DNA of 64,000 nt from Myxococcales bacterium (GTDB lineage: Bacteria > Myxococcota_A > UBA9160 > UBA4427): the NCBI GenBank assembly GCA_012960035.1, contig DUBZ01000135.1:248001-312000 (forward strand). The letters are read 5' to 3'. The notes under the pieces are model-generated. The model saw only the letters and a program-made list of their open reading frames with translations. It was not told where the DNA came from and did not search any database. The position numbers and the translations under genes are program-made. Shown one piece after another: positions 26,116 through 33,560 of the stretch. Position 1 is the stretch's first letter; every line of letters starts with the position of its first letter.

Positions 26116-26772
26116 TCATTTATCCTTCGCCCTGGTCGCGAAGGGCATGAAGTTCGCGAAGGGTAGGAAGCGCTGCTGCAACCGGTCGACGAGGCCCGGT
26201 GTGATGATGTCGCTGAAATCATCCAGACTGAGTTCAAAGCGCAGCACGCCTGGAGCGTGCGTGATCGCAGAGAGTCTGGTCTGTGGTGCGAGTCGTGGAA
26301 GCGGTATGTAGGTTCGGAAGAGCGATACGAGTCGCGCGCGGATTCCGAGAAATGTCGCATGCTTGGGATGCAGCACGAACCAACCTCGGCGCACACGCAG
26401 TTGGGTCTCTGTTCGAGCGATCGCGAAGCCGCCAACCTGTATTTCGAAATCAATGGCGTCTTGGGCGAGAGTGAGATCGAAGGGCACACGCGAGCGGCGC
26501 AGCCAGAGATCGAGTTGGCGCTGATCAATGGTCATTTCGAGTCGCGCACCGGCGGCTTCGATGCGCGCCGGGATGCCCGGCGTAAACTGGAACCGATCCG
26601 CATGAAGAACTAGTCGTTCGAAGGGTAGTGCCAGAATCGCGATGCCCGCGAGTTCGAGTCGAACACCCTCGAAGTTTCCGCGAACCGAATCTGCAAGCGC
26701 CCCCTGCCAGCTGACCTTGGCCGGCATTTTGAGGTAGGTGCTGAGGAGATCGTCTATGGCGTCAGAACGCAT
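26116..26772 (-). CDS. DUF2993 (LmeA-like) domain protein
   Basis: 218 residues with alternating strand-like sequence: FEGVRLELAGIAILALPFER, then IDFEIQVGGFAIARTETQLR and FELSLDDFSDIITPGLVDRL. This fits the lipid-binding DUF2993 family (LmeA in mycobacteria). No signal peptide is evident at this start, so the protein may be cytosolic or may start elsewhere. It stands alone between msrP and a stretch of decayed genes. Confidence 0.65.
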   Translation of the reverse strand: MRSDAIDDLLSTYLKMPAKVSWQGALADSVRGNFEGVRLELAGIAILALPFERLVLHADRFQFTPGIPARIEAAGARLEMTIDQRQLDLWLRRSRVPFDLTLAQDAIDFEIQVGGFAIARTETQLRVRRGWFVLHPKHATFLGIRARLVSLFRTYIPLPRLAPQTRLSAITHAPGVLRFELSLDDFSDIITPGLVDRLQQRFLPFANFMPFATRAKDK

Positions 26773-27000
26773 CGGACTTCATGCTCGCTTGAGTCTTTCT
26801 CATCGGGGGCATGCTTTCGCTCGTCCCCTTCTTCAGTGCTGCTCGCCGGAACCTAACGAGTTTTGACGCTCACCGTCGAAGACTGCTGTAGAAACGTGTC
26901 GGGCGTTGTCCCCGGGGGCTCAACCAAGGATCATCATGTGGCCCGTGATGGTCAGGATCGGATTTACGTGGAGGGACCGTCCCGGCTCCATTAGCTACGC

Positions 27001-27284
27001 GTCCGGCTTGTCGCATCGAGCGGCGAACGATCAGATTTGCGCAATGAGCGGCTGGATCAGCTGCGAAACTCGACGATCGATACGGCAAAGAGCATGGGAA
27101 AGGAAATCGGCGCGGACTTCATGCTGCTCGGTGCAAACAACAGCGTCATCGATGCAGCTGGGGCAGCGAGATTCGTTTCGATCAGGTCGAACTCGAGGTG
27201 GTGAATCTCGAGACAAACGAAAAAGTCTGGATCGGTCAGAAGAAGATCAAGAAGATCGTGACGCGATCGTCTTACCGCTTCTAG
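27001..27284 (+). pseudogene. lpoB: Decayed lpoB (PBP1b activator lipoprotein)
   Basis: One frame gives VRLVASSGERSDLRNERLD then TAKSMGKEIGADFMLLGANN, the LpoB core. Near 27155-27165 the match jumps to another frame giving RFDQVELEVVNLETNEKVW then IGQKKIKKIVTRSSYRF and a stop at 27282. The N-terminal part, including signal peptide and lipobox, is not readable; sequence back to about 26900 may contain it in shifted frames. Confidence 0.75.
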
Positions 27285-27305
27285 CGAGCCAGGTTCGGAC
27301 AGGAG

Positions 27306-28018
27306 ATGAAGGGCGTCTTCATTCGAAGGGTCTTGTCACGAATGTTCGCCGTGTGGGCAGCCATGGTCATGGCTGGGCTGGCTGGTGGATGCGCGTCTAC
27401 GGGTGTTGTTCAACAAGAACTCACGGATCGGCTGCGCATGCAAGACTATTCCCGCGTGTTACGACTCCTCGAAAATCGAAAATGTTCGACTTTCGGAGGG
27501 CGCAATCAGATTCTCTATTTCTTCGAGCGCACGCTCGTTCTTCTCTTTTCAGTGCTGAACTATCTGATGCTGAATGCAGTAGATTAGGCACTGGTGGAAA
27601 TTCACAGGTCGGTGAAGTGCTACGCAAATCGCAGATTGATAGTCCGAATGAGAACGTCTATCAGGAAGATGCCTTCGCTCGCTATTTGTCGGCACTGATG
27701 TTTGAAGCTGCAGGGGAACTCGACTCTGCCTTCGTCGACTACAAGTTGGCCGTCAAAGCCGATGATGGCTATTGGAGTGATTACGGGGTGGGTCGACCTG
27801 CCTCGCTCCTGTTGAATGCCGAGCGCGTGGCGCGTCGGTTGGGTGACTGGGCCGAAGCAGATCGTCGGGCGCTCGGTGGGGTTGGGCGCTCACAATACCT
27901 GCCCGAAGGCGCCGGCGAAGTGTTCGTCCTTCACTACAACGGGCTCTCTCCCATGAAGGATCAGATTCGCTTCACGATTCCTTTCTCTCGTGCGCTATTT
28001 CTCGGAACAGGCAGATGA
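27306..28018 (+). pseudogene. Decayed COG3014-family lipoprotein gene
   Basis: ATG 27306 opens a signal peptide with lipobox (AGLAGGCAST) and continues with YSRVLRLLENRK and GGRNQILYFFERTLVLLFSV, which resembles the start of COG3014 proteins, then stops at 27587. From about 27588 another frame gives NVYQEDAFARYLSALMFEA, GELDSAFVDYKLAVKAD and EVFVLHYNGLSPMKDQIRFTIP, the family's C-terminal half. Roughly 100 middle residues are missing. COG3014 genes often accompany lpoB, so both members of this cluster are broken here. Confidence 0.7.
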
Positions 28019-28107
28019 GGATGTTATTCATGCCTAGCGTTGTGTTTCGTCGTATCTCCTTTCTCCTCGCGGTGAGTCTGGCGGGTTGTGTGACGCAGCG
28101 TCAATGA
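28015..28107 (+). CDS. Tiny lipoprotein or truncated lipoprotein remnant (30 residues)
   Basis: ATG 28015 overlaps the stop of the COG3014 remnant (ATGA). The frame encodes a basic N-terminus, a hydrophobic core (ISFLLAVSLAGC) with a good lipobox, and only five residues after the cysteine before TGA 28105. It is either the stump of the third gene of this cluster or a genuine mini-lipoprotein; its stop in turn overlaps the next ATG. Confidence 0.45.
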   Translation: MRMLFMPSVVFRRISFLLAVSLAGCVTQRQ

Positions 28108-28718
28108 GGTCGGGTCCTTTGGTCAATCTTCTTTCAGACAAGCGAAAACGCAGTCCCCTCCCGACTCTTGATTCAGAGCAGTTCCGACGATTTCAATTGA
28201 GGTTGGAGAGGCTGTTGCTCGCGTTAGGGAAGCCACTGATTCTAAAGAGGTTGGAACGCGAATGCGCGACTTATGAAGCTTCACTCGAAGAACTCGAGAG
28301 TGCTGCGTCCCTGCCCACGGCGGAGGATCTGCTCGATGTGTTCGATCGCGTGAGAGCTGGTTTGACGTCCGAGCTCAACGATCGAGACGTGGGGCCAAGT
28401 GCTGGGACGTTTTTCTGTTATTGGCCGGGCCGGTCGCTCTCGACTGGAGAGGCCGAGCTGGCGAGTCGCGGGTATTTCGACGTGATGGATCGACCTCCGT
28501 TAGCGAATTGGCTGGAAGCGGTTGCACGTCCGATGGCGTCGCATAAACAAGAGTTTGAAGTCGCCATTCTCGTTTGGGTTCCCGAGGCCGACTTTGAGCG
28601 CGCCCAATCGGGTCGCAGGGCTTGCGGCACCGAGTCTCTGGCTTTGCTTTCCGAAGTGTCGACCCGTCTCGCGGATCAGCTTCAACCCTTGCATCGTGAT
28701 GCGGGGGAAATGGGTTGA
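28104..28718 (+). CDS. Hypothetical protein
   Basis: 204 residues from ATG 28104, which overlaps the preceding TGA (ATGA). The first half is helical and charged (FRRFQLRLERLLLALGKPLI, then LERECATYEASLEELESAA). The second half reads GTFFCYWPGRSLSTGEAELA and EFEVAILVWVPEADFERAQ with normal codon bias, so it is probably real. No signal peptide, domain or family recognised. Confidence 0.55.
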   Translation: MRSGPLVNLLSDKRKRSPLPTLDSEQFRRFQLRLERLLLALGKPLILKRLERECATYEASLEELESAASLPTAEDLLDVFDRVRAGLTSELNDRDVGPSAGTFFCYWPGRSLSTGEAELASRGYFDVMDRPPLANWLEAVARPMASHKQEFEVAILVWVPEADFERAQSGRRACGTESLALLSEVSTRLADQLQPLHRDAGEMG

Positions 28719-29329
28719 ACCAAGCGGCTGGGGATCGGTGAACGTCGTGCCCGTCGATCCCGGAATCACGACAGGCTCGGCGGCCGCCGGCTGGTCACTC
28801 CCATATTCAGAGACGACGGTTTCGCTGTCGAAGACGACATTGAACTGAACCTCTGTCACGGACACCTGGTATTCGGCTTCGGGGCAGATCTATACGCTGG
28901 TCGCGCTGGTCGTCGAATCCTTCTCGAACTCCGTCAAGGAGATGGATGAGAAAGGGCTCGGGCCGCTCGGACTAACCGGCGTCCTCCTCGGCATTCTTCG
29001 ATCGGCACTGCGAGGTCAGAGAGCAGCTCTGCGAACGAACAGAGCCCACCGTTGCGCTGGAAAAGCACGACGCAATCTTCTGTCTGTTCAGGTGTGGACT
29101 GGCTCACAGAGTCGCGCTTCCCTTGTTGGTGAACACGGATGCTGAATATGTTTGGTCACTACGAGAGACCTCGGCCGCCGATGACGTTGATCGATTCGAC
29201 GATTCCTCTGTAGGCTCCCGAGCCGACCGACTGGGGACGATTCTGAAGGTCGAAGCGAGGGTGGGCCCGAGGCTTCGAGGGCTGACCCCGAGTGAGGATG
29301 AGATGGAGAAAGGCCGTGCGGGCCGCGAC
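28719..29329. other. Gene-poor stretch with possible remnants
   Basis: No intact gene before arfB. A minus frame from 28865 to about 28700 (starting VTEVQFNVVFDSETVVSEYG) has coding-like codon use but runs into the antisense of the previous gene. A plus frame near 28885-28960 reads GQIYTLVALVVESFSNS before degenerating. Both look like gene debris. Confidence 0.35.
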
Positions 29330-29758
29330 ATGGACCTGGTGCTTTCCGGTGGGAACAGAATTCCAGCCGCTGAAATCGTTGAATTGGCAAGCCGTTCGGG
29401 TGGTCCGGGCGGGCAGCACGTCAATACATCGAGCACACGGGTGACGCTGCGCTGGAATCTTCGAGATTCTCGGGGCATCAAGGCCGAGGTGCGCGATCGG
29501 CTCATTGCGCGATTGCGCCCGCGGCTCTCCAAGGATGGGACTCTGATCGTCCACGCCGATCGTCATCGGAGTCGCACGCGAAATCGCGAGAGTGCACGAG
29601 AACGGCTGAGAGACCTCGTCGAGCACGCTCTCTACCAGGAACCCCCACGCCGGCCCACCGGGCCGACTCGTGCTTCGAAGCTTCGGCGCCTCGACTCGAA
29701 GCGGCATCGAGGCAAGGTGAAGAGTCAGCGCCGAATTGCTCGTGACGACACGGATTAG
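29330..29758 (+). CDS. arfB: ArfB-like peptidyl-tRNA hydrolase (ribosome rescue)
   Basis: Class I release-factor-like protein that rescues stalled ribosomes. 142 residues from ATG 29330, the expected ArfB size. The catalytic GGQ loop is present in SRSGGPGGQHVNTSST near residue 22, and the basic C-terminal tail that enters the mRNA channel is present (RRPTGPTRASKLRRLDSKRH, then RGKVKSQRRI). It lacks the codon-recognition domain of true release factors. In-frame starts exist at 29300 and 29123, but the conserved protein begins at 29330. Confidence 0.9.
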   Translation: MDLVLSGGNRIPAAEIVELASRSGGPGGQHVNTSSTRVTLRWNLRDSRGIKAEVRDRLIARLRPRLSKDGTLIVHADRHRSRTRNRESARERLRDLVEHALYQEPPRRPTGPTRASKLRRLDSKRHRGKVKSQRRIARDDTD

Positions 29759-29920
29759 CGCCAAAATCCGGCAAAAACCTGACTTGAGTTGGTGGCTATT
29801 CCCGATCGAAATTTCCGACAGGCGAACCGACCTTCAGGGGGTTCGAGCGAATGAATTTTTTCCGATATTCGCCGACGGAGCGGTCGATGACTTCGGCTGT
29901 TTGACCGTTCGGAGGTTCTC

Positions 29921-30148
29921 ATGGCTACGAAGAAGAAGCGGGCTGGTTGGGGCGGAGCACGACGAGGAGCCGGCCGGCCCATGGGATCTGGATCTGGGCC
30001 TTCGCCCAATGCCCGCGTGAATCGGATTGCCGTGATGCTCTCGAATGCCGAGCTGGCGAAGCTCAAGCGGATCGCGAATCGGAAAAAGATGCCCGTCGCG
30101 ACGCTGGCCTATCAGCTCTTGATGGACAATCTCCAGAAAGCCAGATAA
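29921..30148 (+). CDS. Small basic DNA-binding-like protein (AT-hook-like arm plus RHH-like core)
   Basis: 75 residues, strongly basic. The first 25 contain KKKRAGWGGARRGAGRPMGS, an RGAGRP core like AT-hook or GGARxGAGRP phage/plasmid proteins. The rest (RIAVMLSNAELAKLKRIANR, then MPVATLAYQLLMDNL) has the strand-helix-helix spacing of ribbon-helix-helix proteins. ATG 29921 follows CGGAGG closely. Inferred DNA-binding regulator; no partner toxin is adjacent. Confidence 0.65.
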   Translation: MATKKKRAGWGGARRGAGRPMGSGSGPSPNARVNRIAVMLSNAELAKLKRIANRKKMPVATLAYQLLMDNLQKAR

Positions 30149-30258
30149 TCCAATTGATACCCTCGGGGAAGGCCGTGTAAGCTTTTCCCTGGGACGCCCT
30201 CGTCTTGTGGAATCATAGAGGCTCCCGGTCGAGGTCGTTGGCCTATTGGAGTCCCATC

Positions 30259-31734
30259 GTGTCCACCTGGCTGAATGCGTGGCGAAATCGAGATTCCCAC
30301 GAAGCGGCCGGCCTCGTGATGGAGCTGATGGTGCTCCGCGGTGCGGACGCCGGTAACCAGTTCACGCTCGAAGGCCCTCGTGTTCTCGTCGGGCGGGGTC
30401 AGCCCGTCAGTGGACAGACCAATGTCGTTCGCCTCGAGGACAAGAGCATCTCACGTAAGCAGGCCTGGATCTGCCGAGATTCGACGGGGACATCGATTGA
30501 GCACATCGAGGTGGCTGCCAATCCGACGCTCGTCAACGGCGTCGAAATTTCGCGGACACGACTGGCGGTGGGTGATCAGATCGAAATGGGCCGTGTGGTG
30601 ATTGAGGTTCGTGCACGCCCGGGTATCAATCTTCGCGGGCTCACTGAGATCATGGAAGATGCCGCGCGCGAATCACCGATTACCGGTGAACTCAATTTAG
30701 CCAGCGAAGGGCCGAACTTCGAAGAAACCACGCCGAGACCGATTGCGTCCGAAGATTATGAACGCAGTGGTGGCGTCTCCGGCGAAGTCACCGCAGTGCG
30801 GCCTATGGACGTTCAAATTGGCGAACTCGTCATCGTTCGCGGACTCGACTCCGCAGACGAATCGAGTTTTCCCATCTTCATGGGTACAACGAGGATCGGG
30901 CGGGGCGACGAGGTGGAAGTACATATCGCGGAACTGGGCGTTTCTCGTCTGCATGCTGAGATCGAGATGAATGGTCGTTCGATTCGACTGTCTCCCAAGA
31001 GCGAGACTAATCCAACACTACTGAACGGCTTCCCGTTACATGGAGGCGTCGAGATTTCACATGGTGATGAGATCCAGCTCGCAGACCGCGTCGTGCTCGA
31101 GGTTCGCTTGGCCGCGGCGGCGCGCCTTCGGGGTGACGATTCACGATCGGGTTTATCGCGCAGGATGGAGAACAAGATCGATCTCGATCGAGAAATCGAA
31201 GAGTTCAATGTGATGGGCAGCTTCCTCGACGTCGATGTCGTCGCCTCACGTGCCCTCAAGGGTGGCGGTGAAAAGGCGGAATACATCATCGTGTCGTTCG
31301 AGCGATTTCGCGCCTACGTCAGTGGAATCTGCGAAGAATGCGAGGGCCAGGTCCTCAACAGCAACGGCGACGAACTGATGTGTTTTTTCGAGGAGGCGAC
31401 CGCGGCGATTCTCGCTGGAAGTGCCATTCTCGAACGGCTGGCCGATTTCAATCGTGACCAGAATCTGCTTGGGAAGGATTTCGTGTTTCGGCTCGGCGCA
31501 CACACCGGAGTCTCGTTGGTCGATCTAGATGCCGGGATCGCATATAGCCAAGTTTTGGATACCGCCGGGCATATCCAAAAGAACGCCGAACCCAACACCC
31601 TCGTGATGTCACAGAGGACGCTCGATTCTCTACCGAAGCCCATCCCCGCGAGCGTGGTCGCCGAAGCGACCAGCGACGCAGGCCCACTCTATCGACTCGA
31701 TGAATTTCTCAGCAAGAGCGCTTTTGACGACTAA
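30259..31734 (+). CDS. Double-FHA protein with C-terminal class III nucleotidyl cyclase-like domain
   Basis: 491 residues. FHA domain 1 (~20-120): VLVGRGQPVSG, SISRKQAWI and NPTLVNGVEI. FHA domain 2 (~195-290): TRIGRGDEVEV, GVSRLHAEIEMNG and NPTLLNGFPL, with the canonical Gly-Arg, Ser-Arg-x-His and Asn-Gly. A linker and a cyclase homology domain (~325-470) follow: SFLDVDVVASRAL and LNSNGDELMCFF supply two metal-site aspartates, then FRLGAHTGVSLVDLDAG. FHA modules bind phosphothreonine, so this may read kinase output. Cyclase activity is unproven and may be degenerate. GTG 30259 has GGAG 7 bases upstream. Confidence 0.82.
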   Translation: MSTWLNAWRNRDSHEAAGLVMELMVLRGADAGNQFTLEGPRVLVGRGQPVSGQTNVVRLEDKSISRKQAWICRDSTGTSIEHIEVAANPTLVNGVEISRTRLAVGDQIEMGRVVIEVRARPGINLRGLTEIMEDAARESPITGELNLASEGPNFEETTPRPIASEDYERSGGVSGEVTAVRPMDVQIGELVIVRGLDSADESSFPIFMGTTRIGRGDEVEVHIAELGVSRLHAEIEMNGRSIRLSPKSETNPTLLNGFPLHGGVEISHGDEIQLADRVVLEVRLAAAARLRGDDSRSGLSRRMENKIDLDREIEEFNVMGSFLDVDVVASRALKGGGEKAEYIIVSFERFRAYVSGICEECEGQVLNSNGDELMCFFEEATAAILAGSAILERLADFNRDQNLLGKDFVFRLGAHTGVSLVDLDAGIAYSQVLDTAGHIQKNAEPNTLVMSQRTLDSLPKPIPASVVAEATSDAGPLYRLDEFLSKSAFDD

Positions 31735-31757
31735 CATATCGCCGCCGGCCTGTACGA

Positions 31758-31853
31758 GCACTCCGAAACCAGGTACTGCGCTAGCACTCCGAAACCAGGT
31801 ACTGCGCTAGCACTCCGAAACCAGGTACTGCGCTAGCACTCCGAAACCAGGTA
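31758..31853. repeat. 26-bp tandem repeat derived from the 3' end of the adjacent lipoprotein gene
   Basis: Units at 31758-31783, 31784-31809 and 31810-31835 are followed by a partial unit at 31836-31853 that is the coding end (YLVSEC) of the minus-strand gene. Each downstream unit is a copy of the last codons plus stop, so the gene's terminus has been duplicated in tandem without altering the protein. Confidence 0.92.
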
Positions 31854-32354
31854 GATGTCGGAGCCGCCGTCGTCCGTCGGCGAAACGAACATCGAGGCTT
31901 TGCATTTTCCTCTGGTGGCTGAGATCGCGTTCTTGCCCTTGTACTCTTCTTTATCCTCGAGTTCCCAGCCCGCGCCCTCGAGCTGCTCGCGGTAGAAGCC
32001 AAAAACCTTTTCGGGCGGATCCATCGTCAACAACTGAAGAGCAGCCATCGGAACGCCTTCGACCTCGACACCGCGACCTTGAGCAGGCGCTGAACCGGGG
32101 TAGATCGGAAATTCCTTCGGAAAGTTGTCGGGGACGGCGGCGCTCACGCCTTCCGGCAATTCTGTGGGGTAGCGGGAAGCTGCGAATTCGACGCTGCCAC
32201 TGGGGGCGGCCGCGTTTTCGATCTTCATCGGCGCATCGGCCGGCGCATCGGCCGGCGCATCGGGCTCCTGCGTGCCGGAATCACATCCAGCGGCGATCAG
32301 GCTCGTGAGAGCCAGGGTTGCAATGAGGAAAGAGAGATTCTGAGAGCGGGCCAT
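31833..32354 (-). CDS. Hypothetical outer-membrane-type lipoprotein
   Basis: 173 residues from ATG 32354. A signal peptide ends in lipobox LIAAGC, followed by a low-complexity DAPADAPADAP linker. A small folded part contains FPKEFPIYPGSAPAQG, VFGFYREQLEGAGWELEDKE and a terminal GGSDIYLVSEC; two cysteines late in the protein could pair. The family is not recognised, though the pattern suits small lipoproteins of the 'YpXa sum' kind that lack known function. Its 3' end is repeated in tandem downstream. Confidence 0.7.
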   Translation of the reverse strand: MARSQNLSFLIATLALTSLIAAGCDSGTQEPDAPADAPADAPMKIENAAAPSGSVEFAASRYPTELPEGVSAAVPDNFPKEFPIYPGSAPAQGRGVEVEGVPMAALQLLTMDPPEKVFGFYREQLEGAGWELEDKEEYKGKNAISATRGKCKASMFVSPTDDGGSDIYLVSEC

Positions 32355-32426
32355 CAAGGTTCTCCGAGTTTGAAAGGTTGCAAAGCATACCAAAGGAACC
32401 CGTCCAGGCAGCGCCCGTTTCAGACT

Positions 32427-33068
32427 TCAGCGAATCGAGTCCGATGGGGCGCGTACCGGCGCCGTGCGGACCGCCTGGACCGTGCGGGACCAGTCACTGC
32501 GTCGCAGCGATTCGGACAGGACCGGTCGAACCTCGACGTGCCGCCACTCGGGGTAGCAGTTGGGGGTTCGTTCGGGGCAGGACGCTGGGGGCCTTGAGAA
32601 GGAGGTTCCCGAGACGGTTGCGAGACGCTCGAGGTCGACACGATCCGAATTGGTGAGCCCGTCGGGACCCACCAGGAACAGCAGGACAGCGAGCGCACGC
32701 TGCTGGGATCCAACCATGTTGGTCGCGTAGGGATTCCGGATGGCCCGGGGATCGGTATGACCACGAATTTCAATTCCCTCCAGACTCCCCCAGAGAGCCG
32801 GAAGTCGCCGCAGTCGAGACAGGTAGGTCGTCATTGCAGCGGCGACATCCTCGCGGGCGATGGGGCCAAGTTGCACACGCCCGTAACCGTCGAAGAGGGC
32901 GACGGATAGCGTGATGATGCCGGTTTCGCAGTCCGGTACGAGTTCGAGGACGACGAGCACGGGTTTCTGGCACAGCGACGCGAAGGCGGACTCGAGAGCA
33001 TCCAGGGATTGTTCCGCCAGTCGCAGAGAACCGAGAATAGAAGGCGTTTGGTCGACGCGTGAAGACAC
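32427..33068 (-). CDS. OmpA-like C-terminal domain protein, possibly truncated
   Basis: 213 residues from GTG 33068. The centre reads LEGIEIRGHTDPRA and VGSQQRALAVLLFLV, with a late RHVEVRPVLSESL, recalling an OmpA/MotB peptidoglycan-binding domain (the TDxxG...N..LS.RRA..V pattern in relaxed form). No signal peptide or transmembrane helix precedes it, and the frame stays open a further 16 codons upstream to a stop. It may therefore be the surviving part of a larger envelope protein whose 5' end is lost. Confidence 0.5.
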   Translation of the reverse strand: MSSRVDQTPSILGSLRLAEQSLDALESAFASLCQKPVLVVLELVPDCETGIITLSVALFDGYGRVQLGPIAREDVAAAMTTYLSRLRRLPALWGSLEGIEIRGHTDPRAIRNPYATNMVGSQQRALAVLLFLVGPDGLTNSDRVDLERLATVSGTSFSRPPASCPERTPNCYPEWRHVEVRPVLSESLRRSDWSRTVQAVRTAPVRAPSDSIR

Positions 33069-33141
33069 GGTCGGCTCGCTGCTCCCGGTGAGTGAGACGA
33101 TGGCCCCGTTGTCGAGTCATCGCCGGGCTTTGATGGTCACC

Positions 33142-33264
33142 TCAGGCGGTGTTATTGATCAGGCCAACAGCATCGGCCGCAAGTTTGAGCTGGCGACTGA
33201 GTTCGCCTCCCGTTCCCTGCAGACGCTGAATCTCTTCGTGGATCTCCTTGCGCAGAGATTTCAT
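33142..33264 (-). CDS. Short coiled-coil frame (40 residues)
   Basis: ATG 33264 opens MKSLRKEIHEEIQRLQGTG and ends LAADAVGLINNTA at TGA 33142, with coding-like codons; the same frame is open upstream to a stop (WIFSDHARQINRT). It lies directly before the OmpA-like fragment and may belong to the same decayed gene. A charged helical peptide; no function is known. Confidence 0.3.
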   Translation of the reverse strand: MKSLRKEIHEEIQRLQGTGGELSRQLKLAADAVGLINNTA

Positions 33265-33560
33265 CGTCCGGTTGATCTGGCGCGCGTGATCCGAAAATAT
33301 CCATCAGTCGAATTGGCGCGCGTTCGATCAATGCGCCGAGTGCGTACTCGATCAATGCGAGCAATTGTCGTTCGAGCATATAAGAGACGGAAGAGTCTCA
33401 CGATCAGGGGGCGCTCACGAAAAGTACTCTCCGCCGCTGCTTGAAGCGAAAAACGGTCGCACTGCTCGCCGCCGTCTTTCTTCTTCGGGGTTTGGTCACG
33501 GTGGGTCGGGTGGTTCTCGCGATGCAGGGCCCCCCAATCGGGAATCAGCGGTCCCTCGGA
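33265..33560. other. Gene-free region before gcvP stop
   Basis: A minus frame (LLALIEYALGALIERAPIR, 33379 to ~33290) looks like a helical peptide out of frame with the 40-residue ORF to its left; together they could be one frameshifted gene. Otherwise nothing is recognised. Confidence 0.3.

Noticed and set aside
26906-28018. 370-codon plus frame read as a single gene
   Set aside because: It crosses the lpoB and COG3014 remnants in the wrong frame for most of its length; only the last part matches a family.
31758-31853. CRISPR-like repeats
   Set aside because: The units are directly adjacent with no unique spacers and derive from the neighbouring gene's end.
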